In this document: in pieces, positions 53,274 to 64,000 of the stretch
Position numbering within the stretch: position 1 is the stretch's first letter
How the letters are laid out: every line of letters starts with the position of its first letter
Assembly: GCA_964017235.1 (NCBI GenBank)
Contig: OZ024929.1
Coordinates: 18,163,464 to 18,227,463 of the forward strand
Direction of reading: 5' to 3'
Length of the DNA: 64,000 nt
Source: Sabellastarte sp. h YS-2021
Taxonomy: Eukaryota; Annelida; Polychaeta; Sabellida; Sabellidae
The notes under the pieces: model-generated
The model's input: the letters and a program-made list of their open reading frames with translations, nothing else
The model's database searches: none
What the model was told of the DNA's origin: nothing
Program-made: the position numbers and the translations under genes

Positions 53274-53396
53274 CTAATATGTTGCTTGGTATCTATTGTT
53301 GAATCTTTTGGGTACTCCTCTTTCATAAACCATTCTGTCTCCGTCAACAGCGTAGGGATATGTCTTGTACCCATCTGAGTCGCGGTAGGTTTCATA
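53274..53396 (-). CDS. Four-span membrane protein gene, exon 5 (C-terminal tail)
   Basis: Acceptor TTTGCAG, then Tyr/Arg-rich cytoplasmic-like tail (YETYRDSDGYKTYPYAVDG ... NNRYQATY) and stop TAG at 53276-53274. Forty residues. Six or more Tyr residues suggest possible phosphorylation sites, but no motif was proven. Confidence 0.75.
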   Translation of the reverse strand, partial: YETYRDSDGYKTYPYAVDGDRMVYERGVPKRFNNRYQATY

Positions 53397-53686
53397 CTGC
53401 AAATATGGCATATATTCATATAGTGATGGCATATATAAATGTGCTCATATTGTTTTGCAATTTCTTTATGTTATACAATATAAATACTGTAAGACAGACA
53501 CACATGACATGACAATAGAAAACAAAGCAAGAGCACTCAGAGAATACCTACCACCGCGAAGCCCAACACCACCAAATGGAATATGAGTGCAATGATAAAA
53601 CAATTATTGTTTCTGGATCACCACCAAAAATGTTTGAAAAGGAATTTAATATGTTTTTCATTTTTACTTCTTAACCATTTCATTAC

Positions 53687-53831
53687 CTTGTTCCTTGTAT
53701 TGGGACTCCAGATGACGCACACAATGAATGTAAAGACAGCAAACAGAAGCTGGAAGAATCCGATAATGAAGATCGCCATCACCATCCCAAAGGCCCCTCT
53801 GTAATTCTTTGTACGGTCTTTAAGTTCATTC
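53687..53831 (-). CDS. Four-span membrane protein gene, exon 4 (span 4)
   Basis: Acceptor TGTACAG and donor AAG/gtaatg. It completes the Lys codon split with exon 3, then NELKDRTKNYRGAFGMVM (extracellular/luminal loop) and a long hydrophobic span (AIFIIGFFQLLFAVFTFIVC) ending VIWSPNTRNK. Confidence 0.78.
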
Positions 53832-54201
53832 CTGTACAGAATTCAAAATATTTTCAATCTTGAAAAGAGATACTACAATCCTAAAGATATGAAAAATATT
53901 AAAACAAATTGCACTGAAATTTGTGAACCCAGACAAATTATTTAAGACCAACTGGGCCTTAATGTAGATTTGTACAAAAGTAAGTATACCAATCAAACAA
54001 ACTTATATTTTTCCTCAACGTAACTTAGTTGATTAAGTGTATAATTAATTTCCTATTTTAACTTTGAAAGATATAACGAGTGCATTAAAGGAGATGCATG
54101 CTTTGGACAAATCTTATAGGTTCTAATGTACTGACAACAAACTTTATAAGAGCTTCTTGAGTGCTTTAAAGCATCTACTGCTTGATGATTATTTATTTTC
54201 C

Positions 54202-54443
54202 ATTAAGTTATTTATTTATTTATTTAGTATTTTACGTCATGCCTACTACAATAACAGTTATACTGTGATGGTAGTTGGAAGGGCAGAGGAAACCAGTACA
54301 TACATTTGGTCAAGGTTCTGTATTGTAAACTGCCAAACAATGACAAGCACCTACCAGCTTTACCACATTAGGTCAGGTCAGGATTCAAACTCTAACCTCA
54401 GAGGTGGGAGGTGGGTGCCTTACCATTGTACCACCTTGGTCCC
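54202..54443 (-). mobile_element. SINE-A, diverged, in intron 3-4 of the membrane protein gene
   Basis: Antisense. The GGTAGTTGGAAGGGCAGAGG core and head are readable, but the A and B boxes are mutated. Target duplication TTATTTTCC at 54193-54201 and 54444-54452. Older than the other copies. Confidence 0.85.
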
Positions 54444-54989
54444 TTATTTTCCTTTGAACATGAGCTATTAGCCAATGGGCACAGAAGGGGGCTGCTAAAT
54501 TGGCTACCCCAAAAATATAAAGATTTACCATCCAAAGATTACCATCCAATGTATACATTTAAGTTGTATCTTACTTTATTTTCGAGGCAGTTAATGAATG
54601 AACTATCAAACTTCTATACATGTTATCGCATCACCACTAATATTTATTCAAATTCATTTAAATATCCACTTAAGACATGTAAGCACCAATGACTTAATGA
54701 TATGAGACACTGAGATACCCTCGATAATAAATTTGGAACAGCCAAACAAACCAACAATCAGTCAATATGAAACAATTGCACTTTGAACATTTCTCCAACC
54801 TTTATCTGATATTAAGCAGGTATCATCAGCATATACCATATAGCTCAACTTATAATATCACAGGAACTTTATTACATCTGAAACAATTTTAGAAAATTCC
54901 TGTCATTATTTGTTGAGTTTAAAGAGCACTTGAATCAGAGATGACCATATCAGATCAGTCTTGTGGGAACAGAGCTCTGGTCTACCTAC

Positions 54990-55084
54990 TTGTCAGCATC
55001 ATAGAAAGAAATTGTTCCAGCAAATATGATGAAGAACAAAGCTGCAAAGACGGTCATCATGGACATGGCCATGGTGAGGGTTTT
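54990..55084 (-). CDS. Four-span membrane protein gene, exon 3 (span 3)
   Basis: Acceptor GGTTTCAG and donor AA/gtaggt. KTLTMAMSMMTVFAALFFII followed by FAGTISFYDAD: one membrane span. Phase 2 at its end matches the single base carried by exon 4. Confidence 0.75.
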
Positions 55085-55411
55085 CTGAAACCACAGCAAG
55101 AATGAGAACCAATTACACCCATATTCCACTGTTCTGATGAAATATACAAGAGATAAAAGGAGGTTTATTTAACTTTTCTTCAGTCCCATATCTATACCTT
55201 ACAAGCCAATTTAAAAATTGCTTTACACGTACAATATCTTAACCGCATCAAGGGACTCGATGTGCTAAACTAAGAAAGGAACTGATAAAAAAGTCATTTG
55301 ATGCTCTAGGTCAGTAATACCTGGTTGTGGGCGTTTACAGGAAGGATATACTAGATGGCAAAGCTTGAGTTAAAGACACGAGTATTAAGGTGTATTGTAA
55401 AGGATGACACA

Positions 55412-55432
55412 GGAGTGGGGGGGGGGGGGGGG
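55412..55432. repeat. G homopolymer run
   Basis: Roughly 18 consecutive G in the intron between exons 2 and 3; assembly length may be unreliable. Confidence 0.85.
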
Positions 55433-56230
55433 TGATTCTTTCATGAAAGGGACCATGGTTTTAAATATTTGGTTCATAACAACTGGTTCATAACAACTTG
55501 TTCAGAAGAGAGATAATGCTTAAGATTATGAACGTAATTATTTTAAAACTTTCCAGATACCTTTGGAGTCTTGTAACACTATATAGTCTTGACAGTTAAT
55601 TTACATCATTGATAATGCTGTGATTTGAGGAGAAAAATTAGCTTAGGGCCCACACTAAATAAGATTCTTTTTTTCTTAAAAGATTAATCTCTTTTTTTTA
55701 GAGAAAAGATTTTTTTTTTTTTAATTTCTAAGCGTAAGATTTTTTTTTCAAAATTTCCATTAAAAAGTGGTTTTTTTTGTTTACACAACTAGCACACTAA
55801 TGCCACCAATTTTCTACACAGGTATTGTATTAAATTTGTAACTATTACCTTGAGAAATTAAACAAAATATTTTTCATGAATTAAAAACTTCTTATTCATG
55901 GAATTTTTTTTTTATTTTCTAACAATGCGTCTTAGAAAATAATTGTTTTCTTAAAAAATTCTAAGAATAATTTTTAGAATAAGAATACATTAGTAAATCT
56001 ATTATCCAACCTTCTGTTATGGGAATTTTTAATTATCTGACTTCAAACCCACTCTTTCAACTCCATTTAAACCTGTTATATTAAACCTTCTGCTATCTGA
56101 CCTCTTCTGTATCTGACCTAATTATTACTCTCCAAGAGGGTTTGGAAATAAAGGTATCTGTGAATGGCCCTGGTAATCATTTGTCAAGAATTGACCTAAA
56201 TCCAGGCTAATCAGGTCAATTTCTGCTTAC

Positions 56231-56299
56231 GCGAGACTGGTTGTGTTCTGGAGGTTCATGCTGATTCATCCTGCAACCTGCAATGCCAGCTCCCATTCC
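56231..56299 (-). CDS. Four-span membrane protein gene, exon 2
   Basis: Acceptor TATCCAG and donor CGC/gtaagc, 69 bp. GMGAGIAGCRMNQHEPPEHN then QSR. It finishes span 2 and supplies a short polar loop. Small exon size makes it the least certain of the five, but phase and splice sites fit. Confidence 0.65.
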
Positions 56300-57294
56300 C
56301 TGGATACAACAAATATAACAAAAAATATTAAAAAATCACCCTAGCAGTACATATTTTTGTCAAAAGTAAATCAATGCAATGTGAGGCTAAAGACCATGGA
56401 GAATGTAGATTTTTATGTTCTGGAATGATAAAATTATAAAGTATGAGGTTATTTTACTTTTATTATCCATCAGTATGTTTGAACAATAAATAGAATAAAT
56501 CTGCATTTACCTAAAGAATGCCAAAGAAATAACTGTGAAAAGTATCCATAGCATGGGGTCCCAATGAAAACAAAAACTTCAATTTTTAATTTTAGATTTC
56601 AACTCAGGCAAAGCCGAATCTCTGGAAAAACATATTTCTTATTCATATTTCTTATTGATTTATTTAACAGTTTTAGGTCACGTACTAACTCAGGTATTTG
56701 TGAAATAGTCAGTACTCGTTTACATAATAACACTAATTATCCATAGCAAAGGGTGCTGGAGAAATTGAAACATATCACAAGGTATTTACGTTACATGTTG
56801 TGGTGGATAATCAACCAGAATAATGGAAAAATAGGCAACATTTGAAAATTGCATGAGAGATGTCAGTACCCGCACAGTCTTGGGAAATAATATTGAATGC
56901 CTTGATGCATAGAAAAGGCCAAAAGGTAAATACATAAAGGTAGGGCAAAAATCTGAACAGACAGTGTATGTTATGTAAAGATTCAGGAGAATTTTTATCT
57001 GAAAAAGAAAAAAAACGTATGTAAAGACTAAAGAGAGAGACAATGTATGTAAATAAAGTATCAAAACAAAATTATTTAACGGGAAGATGACAGCATTAAT
57101 TTATAAACTAAAACTTATGAAGCTGTAAATTATATTTTAAATGATCTACTTATTAACTGACCTACAGCTTGTGAATCAAGATAGCACAATTAGATAGAAA
57201 TACACATAATAAAATAGTTCCAGCAATCCATAGAGTTTTGTGATTTTGGAGAAATATCATTCAAATGTGGCAGAAGAAAACATTCTGGTGGAAC

Positions 57295-57395
57295 CAAGGT
57301 CATATGGGAACTGGACCATTGGGCCCTTTGCCAAATCGGCCCTTGGCAAATCAGCCCCCTAAAAACCTTGGCCCTGGGCAAGTTGGCCCCCAGGT
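57295..57395. repeat. GGCCC / GGCAAAT short tandem repeat
   Basis: About four imperfect units of the type TTGGCAAATCGGCCCC in intron 1-2. Confidence 0.6.
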
Positions 57396-57414
57396 TAAGA
57401 AAATAACATATAAT

Positions 57415-57520
57415 GCAAAAAAGAGTACTTTTATAGCACTTAATCCCCATTATATGACAGACTCTAAGACTGACACATATTTTGTGTGCACAGTAAATCA
57501 GGTGAGCATGTTTTAGGTGA
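57415..57520 (-). mobile_element. L2-like LINE 3' UTR fragment
   Basis: AGTACTTTTATAGCACTTAATCCCC, then CTCTAAGAC..ACACATA, matching the 3' UTR of the L2-like copies at 44969 and 48234; non-coding. Confidence 0.6.
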
Positions 57521-58523
57521 CTAATAACAAATAATGGCAGATAATTCTTTGTGATAATGTTACACCACAGGTTACACCAAGGTCACTGGTCACACCAAAA
57601 CCACACCATCGTGTTTCATACTTAACCCCTCCAATCTATATACCTGCAATTAACAACTTCCTACACCCTACATTTTTCGAAGTTTTGCCTGGAAAAGAAT
57701 TTGTGGGCCAGGTTCACTATAGCAATGTCAAAGGTCAAATCAAAGTCACACCATAAAATTGTACAACTGCAATCATCAACAAATATACCTGCCAAGTAGC
57801 AACTTCCTTGACCTTACAGTTTCTAAGATATATAGCCAGATGAAGATTTCAAAGGTTGGGGTCACTACAACAAGGTGAAAGTTCAGATTAAGGTCACACC
57901 ATGGGGTTGTACACTTACATCCCCAACAACCTCCCCACCAACTTCAAGCTTTCCTGCAATGCTGTTTCTGAGGTAATGTCCAAACAAGATTTTTCTCACC
58001 ACCTTTCTGACCGCTCATTTGCCCCATATGTATTGTATATTTATACTCATCCCATTATTCCCATGTACTGCAGGGTTCAAAGCACTATGACCAGACATTC
58101 CCCTGACTGAAACTGCATGTGTCCAGCGATGTGATAGGTAAAAACCATATCTTCACAACTTTTAAAGAGTGTGATTGAAGATCCTTGGTCTCTTATGATT
58201 GACTGGATTTATTGATAAAGTAACTGGATAAATCAAGCAAACTTTATCAATCCATCGAGATATTGAGCTCAAATTAGTTAAGTCTATTTATTTAAATAGT
58301 AACTCAATAGATGGGGATACCTATTTTGAGTTATCAACTTACTATGTCAATAAATAAAGATAATTCTATTTATTTATTAATATAATAAATATACATTTTG
58401 ATGGTAATCATGTTGGTTTATTAATTCTGTCAGTGGACAGCAAGGCCAGATTAAATAGCACTTTGCCTCTGGCCATACCACATTTCAGAATCTTCACTAA
58501 TATACGAGTTTCCTCAAGCCACT

Positions 58524-58678
58524 TGAGGTCCTCAGTGGCCTAGTGGTTAGCAAGTTTGGCATCTAATCATAGGCTGTCACCTCTGTGGGTTCGAGTCCCG
58601 CAAGTGGCAATTCTGAGGACCTGTCCCAATATGACCCTGGCTGTTGAACGGGACGTAAAACCCCAACTTTGACTTTGG
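58524..58678 (+). mobile_element. SINE-B, full length
   Basis: Almost identical to the copy at 16260, with both Pol III boxes intact. The perfect 13-bp target duplication TCCTCAAGCCACT is at 58511-58523 and 58679-58691. It lies in intron 1 of the membrane protein gene, opposite to its direction. Confidence 0.95.
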
Positions 58679-58824
58679 TCCTCAAGCCACTCCCTTACTC
58701 TTTCTTACTTGAAAATAGCCTTGCTTAAGGCTTGTGGTTCTTTGTAATTAGGGAAAATCACTTTCAGTTAGTAAAATGTACTCTCATATATGCTGGCCTT
58801 TACACGTAGACTAAGAACACTTAC

Positions 58825-59028
58825 CACTAGGCATAGTAACACCGCAAGAATAATTTGGACTTGAAACACCTGTCCTGCCTTGTGATCATGGAAATCCAAA
58901 GAGAAAAGCACAAGGCTGAGGATGAAAACAATGATGCTACAGATGATTTGCAAGACACAGAACCACTTGATGACGTTGACTGCGGATGAGCTGTCCTTCT
59001 CGCGACGTTTTTCTGGGTATCCATACAT
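58825..59028 (-). CDS. Four-span membrane protein gene, exon 1 (start codon, spans 1 and 2)
   Basis: ATG at 59028-59026. A charged cytoplasmic start (YGYPEKRREKDSS) precedes span 1 (WFCVLQIICSIIVFILSLVL) and the beginning of span 2 (VFQVQIILAVLLCLV), and the donor is GTG/gtaagt. A TTTGCAG acceptor lies 7 bp before ATG, so a non-coding 5' exon probably lies upstream of 59040. Joined with exons at 56299, 55084, 53831 and 53396, the chain is 211 residues with four spans, N- and C-termini on the same side. This topology is shared by MARVEL, MS4A, claudin-type and related families. I do not recognise a diagnostic motif of any of them, so no function is given. Confidence 0.78.
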
Positions 59029-59051
59029 GGCTGATCTGCAAAGATGAATTA

Positions 59052-59148
59052 TATAACTAGTTGTTGTACTTAACCTGTTCTTATTATAACTAGTTAACCT
59101 GTTCTTATTATAACTAGGTGTTTTACTTTACCTGTTCTTATTAAAACT
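59052..59148. repeat. Tandem repeat ACCTGTTCTTATTATAACTAG
   Basis: Three imperfect units just upstream of the membrane protein start exon, in the presumed 5' region of that gene. Confidence 0.8.
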
Positions 59149-59691
59149 TGCATTTTTGTTCTTGAAATAGATACTAGATGTCACGAAAATAGTGTGATTT
59201 TTCATCAGAGGGAACGCTATCTCTTAACATGTAACCAGGCCTATAGGGTGGATAAACTTTACATATTTTAAAAGACAACACTACAGTAAAGGGAGTAGAT
59301 ATATATATATGTTCTAATATAACCACCCCAAACCATGGAAACCACAGAGATGAGGGCAAAAGGTCAAAATTTGGGGGTTTTCGGGCTGGCATTTGGGTGC
59401 CAGTTAGATCATTGCTTGGGGATGACCTTAATTTACAAAATGAATCTTTAGTATATATCTTGGTCACTTGTGTGGCGACTTTTGATTGGCCCTTCTATTA
59501 ATGACAAAAATTTACACTCTTCACTCTGCCATTTGCCCTGCAGACACAGAAGGGGTCACATCTATGAATTTCTCATGCACAGCTGCACAGTCTACAGGCA
59601 GCCACGTGTTCTATACAGAGTTTTAGGTTTTTAGTTTTTTATTCTGATTTTAAATTTTGTATGAGTGTATTGTTACTGCCACTACTGTTAC
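59149..59691. other. Spacer before DIRS element i
   Basis: No gene. This should hold the 5' end of DIRS i. No match was seen to the TATA module of element d. The gag ATG at 59692 follows a T-rich leader. Confidence 0.4.
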
Positions 59692-60935
59692 ATGGCTCAG
59701 AAGTATAACTTGCGATCTGGGAAAAGGGAAACAGTGCTGCCAGTGCAGTTATGTGACGACCAGGACTTCATGTCTCAGATGCTGGGGGCTAGTCAACCTA
59801 CCCCAGCTCAACGGCAAGTGCATTCAGATTTATCATCCGGTAGTGATTTCGAATTTTCGGACCTAGTTCAATCATCCGACAGTGAAGCAGAAGCTTCAGG
59901 TTCTGAAAGTAGGTCCTATAAAAAATTCGCTAGTGAAAATCAAATTCCAGATGAGAAAAATACTGGTAGTACTCAAAAAATTGTGAATCAAACCATACTT
60001 TCTCAGTTAGAAAAAATTAGCTCTAGGCTTGATACATTGGAAAGGAAAAGTTGAAACAGTGTAGGGAAAAGGTACAGTTGGCCAGTAGTTCTGGTTCTAT
60101 GACTTCCTTTCCTTTCAGTAACACAACACCTGAGACCAGTGGTCGGGTACATAAACCTAAAGCTAAGGTCACACATGTCCAGACGCAGCCGGTTGTCCAG
60201 GTCGGATCTGATAAGTCGATACCCACTCTGCAGTCCATCAAATATGACCAGCAGATACAACAACAACTAGATCACCGCCTTAGGGAGCTAGCAGATATTG
60301 CACAAACAGGTACTTGTACTAAGGTTAAGTCTCAAAGAGGAGGTCAAGTTGATGTGTTTGTTCGAACGCGGGTTAAGTGGCCCCATGAGTTTATTCTGTC
60401 AGGTTCTTTTAAAGAACGTATTTCATATGACCAGCCTACAATGCCACAATGGCTGGCTGGCTTTTGCCGCACCATGAGGGAGGAAACTAATCTAAATTTG
60501 AGAGATCATGTGTTGAATTATCTGATTGATTTGATGGATGATGCAAATTATTTCTCCTGGAGTGCGGCCAAGGCCAGCCATGCGGTCTTATTGTGTCGTA
60601 TGGAACAAGGGGAAGTCACTGGTTATGACCAAGTTGATCGTATTGACCGTATACGCAGAGCAAATGCACAAAAACACATAGTACCAAGTCCCCACACTTC
60701 TGCTGGTTTTCAACTGGGTAAGAAAACTCATGCAAAAGTTGGTAGGTCCATGCCTTGTCAGTTTTTTAACCAAGGGTCAGGTTCACATGCTAACACACAT
60801 GAAACTAGGGGTATTGTATATAAACACATATGTGCCCATTGTTTTACAGTAGGCAATAAGACCTTCCCACATACTGAAGTGGACTGTAGGAACAAGAAGA
60901 AAGTCACTTCAAAAAACGAGGAAGCCAGGGCATGA
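59692..60935 (+). pseudogene. DIRS-type element i: gag-like ORF1 with one frameshift
   Basis: The preferred start is 59692 (MAQKYNLRSGKRETVLP), since other copies begin the same way; the open frame reaches up to 59665. An acidic Ser-rich region follows and then a coiled-coil (LSQLEKISSRLDTLERK) that ends in TGA at 60052-60054. The other frame continues at once from 60051 to 60935, so a single-base indel near 60050 is likely. It holds KVKSQRGGQVDVFVRTRVKW, TMPQWLAGFCRTMREE and SWSAAKASHAVLLCRMEQG. The finger is CQFFNQGSGSH ... YKHICAHC ... HTEVDC, where the second Cys of the usual G.C.H motif is Ser. This is the nucleocapsid-like protein of the element; pol follows in another frame. Confidence 0.8.
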
Positions 60936-60960
60936 GCCATTTTCGTGCTCATGTCCATAA

Positions 60961-63453
60961 GTCTCGTCAAATGGCCAGGTCGATAGACAGAAACTTTGTC
61001 AGGAGTTAAATGCCCCTAAGGCTTCCTGGTCCCACTGGTTTCACCAGGGTAAAGCTTTTGTTTCAAAGATAGACAGTAGGTCATATGCACAGGTCGTGGC
61101 TTCTTCCAACAGTAATACATTTGCTAATGTTAGTAGCTTTAATAAAGGGTTTGAACCTTCCACTTGTGCAGTAACTGCACCAATTGTCAAGAATACACAT
61201 GGTTGCCCGGGTCGAAAATATACAAAAACCAAGCCAACCAAGTCAGTGGTTCGGGTCAGTGTGAACAAGCCTTTAGGCCTTACTTCAAAATCACCTGTGG
61301 CCAGCGTGGCCTTGACAAACAAGTTTCAAATACTGCAAGATTTGCATGAAGACAGTATTAAAGTACTTGGTGACGATGAATCTGTACACCTTGTAAACAA
61401 AACAGTATCTGATCATGTTCTAAGTAGTGGGAGGACTAGTACAGGGCTTGTGGATACTATGGTTGCCAATACGGAAGGTAATAAAAATGATTTTAAAAAT
61501 TCAATGCCCAATTCTTCTGTGAAAAACGGTACGGTGGCTTCTCATTACAAAACGTATCCACCCAACAAAGGTCACATTTCTCATGAAAACATGGACAACG
61601 TTGCAGACCTGCTTTGCGCTTCTCACTCTTATACTGATGATACTAGGTTTGAGTCCTGCTTTGCAAATACGGCGATTCCCATGGCCGTTTGGTCTCAAAG
61701 GTTTCAATGTAAGAATTTTGTTCAGTGTGTTGCACAAAACGGATCCGATTTCGGGGTTTTCCCAATTACTGATCAATTGACTTATCAAGGTGCAGATACT
61801 CACAACACTTTTGTTGCAGATATCTTTGATCTTCATAGGACAGTTAGGGAGTCTAATAAACCCAATTTTCTGGGTTGTAGAGTTTCACTTAAAGGTCAAC
61901 TTAACCCTGCAGTGTGGAGAACACACTTGATAGATTATTGGGATAAACAATTACCCGATTTAATCAAATATGGCTTTCCCATAGATTTTGATAGGTCTTG
62001 TGTATTATCTTCTTCTGAAGATAATCATACCTCAGCCCAACAGTTTTCCAAAGATGTGGGTATATATCTTGATAATGAGGTTTCATATAATGCTATGTAT
62101 GGACCTTTTAATGAGAAACCCATAAAAATGCATATATCCCCACTCATGACCAGAGATAAGCCAGTTTCGGATAACCGGAGAACTATTGTTGATCTCAGCT
62201 GGCCTCTTGGTCTTTCTGTTAATCATGGTGTCTCAAAAAATAAGTATTTAGGTTCTTACTATCACCTGTCTTATCCATCTGTTGATCATATAGTCGACAA
62301 CCTAAAGCGTTTGGGTCCCGGGGCTCTTATATATAAAGTCGATGTTAGCAGGGCTTTTCGTCACATCAGGATTGACCCTGGGGACTTGGATTTACTGGGT
62401 TTGAAGCATGGATCTTACTATATTGATGGATCTTTGGCATTCGGATTTCGACATGGTTCTTTTTTCTTCCAGAAATGTTCCAATGCCATACGGTACATTA
62501 TGAAAAAATTTGGTTATCCGAACCTCCTAAATTATATACATGATCTAATCTATATTGGTTTGCCCTCAAATATCCACACTTCCTATCAATTTCTGCTACA
62601 ATTATTGCAGGATTTAGGCCTGGAAATCAGCACCAACAAGTTAGTTGCCCCTTCCACAGCTGTTGTGTGTTTAGGCATCCTTGTTGATTCAGTTAACCAA
62701 ACTATATCAATTCCTGACAAAAAATTGTGTGAAATCATTGACCTGTGTCAATCTTGGAAAGATAAGGTTACTTGTACCAAACACCAGCTTCAGTCTCTCC
62801 TTGGTTCTCTGTTATATATAACAAAGTGTGTTCGTCCTGCCAGGTATTTTCTTAACCGTATGTTGCAGGTACTTAGAGAAAATTATGCGAATAAGCACAT
62901 TTCCTTAACAGCAGATTTTGGTAAGGACTTAAACTGGTTTAACACCTTCTTGTGTTCGTATAATGGAATCACATTCTATGATAACAAACCCGTTCAAGCC
63001 ATATTTGGTTTAGATGCATCTTTAACAGGCTTGGGAGCTGTTTTTCACAACATGGTGTATGCTCTACCTTTGCCTAGTGGTCACTTAAATTATAACATTA
63101 CCCAGCTTGAAATGCTTAACATCATGGTAGCTTTGAAAACTTGGGGTCAAGCTTGGCAAAACATGCGCATTGAAATAAAATGTGATAACCTGGCTGTTGT
63201 GCAGGTACTCCAGGATGGCAAAGCCAGGGATTCCCTGTTGGCCACTATTGCTAGAAACATCTGGATGTTAACCTCATTGTTTAATATTCAGTTTTCAATC
63301 TCACACATTCCAGGTAAAGACAATGCAGTTGCAGATTTGCTGTCTCGCTGGTGGGTTACAGAAAATAGGAGTCAAAAATTGGAAAAATTATTACCTGCAT
63401 ATCAGTGGGTGCCTATACACATTGATCTTGTCCAGCTTAATCATGATATTTAG
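60961..63453 (+). pseudogene. DIRS-type element i: pol (RT + RNase H), full-length ORF with catalytic Asp replaced by His
   Basis: The frame is open from 60961, although the first ATG is 61096; SYAQVVASSNSN falls at that ATG. The pre-RT block LKGQLNPAVWRTHLIDYWDK lies near 61890. RT then shows MHISPLMTRDKPVSDNRRTI, VDVSRAFRHIRIDPGD (motif A Asp present), FGFRHGSFFFQKCS and the motif C region LLNYIHDLIYIG. There the first Asp of YxDD is His (CAT, 62539-62541). RNase H is complete in appearance: LDASLTGLGAVF, QLEMLNIMVALKTW, CDNLAVVQVL and HIPGKDNAVADLLSRW. No methyltransferase domain follows. The ORF ends 70 bp before the recombinase. Gag ends in frame 0 and pol lies in frame +1 relative to it, so pol would need a separate start or frameshift. 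Confidence 0.88.
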
Positions 63454-63524
63454 CACTGATTATTGTTGTATTTTCAGATGAAGATTCCTTTGCAGCTCAG
63501 CTTGCCACCAGGGCTTCCAGTCGA

Positions 63525-64000
63525 TTGTTGAGTGCGTTCAGACCGGCAACACAGAAAGCGTATGCACGTATGTTTAGGGACTTCCTGGCATTCCTGGTGG
63601 CGGCCGGGCTGCTTCTTAATCAGGTCACTACTGTTACTTTGCTTATTTTTATGGAGTTTTTAGTAGACCAGGGTCTTTCCCCTTCAAATATAGTGAATCA
63701 TATGGCAGCCATTCGTTCACAGTTTATTTTATACGGTTTGGACACATCTCCTTTCAGAGATGACAGAATTCATCTTTTCCAAAAGTCTCTTACATACACA
63801 AAAGCTTTTTGCCCAAGAGTCACTCAAATTATAACCACTGATATGTTATCCTCTATGCTTCTTGTGTCAGAATCCTTGCAATATCCTCTTGTCTTTAAAG
63901 CTTTATATTCCTTCTGTTTTTTTTTCCTTTTTACGGATATCAAATATACTCCCTCATACAATGGCCACCTTTGATATTACAAGACAATTATGTAGAGGTG
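63525..64000 (+). pseudogene. DIRS-type element i: tyrosine recombinase, N-terminal part, frameshifted, runs off window
   Basis: The core-binding part is well kept (FRPATQKAYARMFRDFLAFL ... MAAIRSQFILYGLDTSPFRD). After FKALYSFCFFF the frame breaks at a run of nine T (about 63917-63926). Another frame then gives RISNILPHTMATFDITRQL at about 63937-63993, matching the first-Arg box of elements b and h. The catalytic HxxR and Tyr would lie beyond base 64000. The homopolymer position makes a sequencing or assembly slip as likely as a real mutation. Confidence 0.82.

Noticed and set aside
53583-53804. Plus frame as a gene
   Set aside because: Antisense of membrane-protein exon 4, which has splice sites and phase support.
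59340-59467. Second coding exon upstream of the four-span protein
   Set aside because: The minus frame has no hydrophobic or family signal and no splice phase that links it to 59028.

Overview
The window is animal nuclear DNA: AT-rich, with GT-AG introns, one clearly recognisable multi-exon metazoan gene (beta-tubulin) and many interspersed retroelements. The mix of several DIRS-type tyrosine-recombinase retrotransposons, CR1/L2-like and L1/Tx1-like LINE remnants and two tRNA-derived SINE families suits a marine invertebrate, perhaps a mollusc. That taxonomic guess is an inference and not proven by any single feature.

Host genes. (1) A complete beta-tubulin gene lies on the + strand in five coding exons (28160-33072, 445 codons). 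Its promoter, first exon and part of intron 1 exist a second time about 18.5 kb upstream (8640-11340). The extra first exon (9692-9748) has an intact donor site but changes residue 3 from Glu to Lys, altering the MREI tubulin-autoregulation signature. (2) A previously invisible gene on the - strand (59028 down to 53274) assembles from five short exons with compatible phases into a 211-residue protein with four predicted membrane spans. Its family could not be named.

Mobile elements fill most of the rest. At least nine DIRS-type copies occur, carrying gag with a CCHC-like finger, RT, RNase H and tyrosine recombinase (YR): 1080-2060, 2514-7067, 12037-13420, 19548-21437, 22903-25270, 26310-26697 (-), 36590-38340 (-), 39153-42500 and 59692 to the window end. 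The last is the best preserved but carries His in place of the first Asp of the YxDD catalytic box, plus two apparent frameshifts. A 5'-truncated L2-like LINE (48234-50361, -) retains an open reverse transcriptase, target-site duplications and a hexamer tail; four related 3' fragments or remnants are scattered nearby. An L1/Tx1-like remnant (13690-15470, -) is split by a SINE.

Non-coding elements. Two SINE families (here SINE-A and SINE-B) have different tRNA-like heads but a common 3' tail. There are three TIR/MITE-like elements, two of them packed with a short self-complementary motif (AAACGTTT; GCGTATGCGT), a foldback repeat, a 1.1-kb dispersed repeat of unknown type (21.7 and 51.5 kb), and a pair of 386-bp direct repeats (16021 and 18473) flanking a non-coding 1.9-kb core, one of them split by a SINE. 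Nested insertions give a relative time order at several loci. All boundaries of decayed elements are approximate because they were read by eye.
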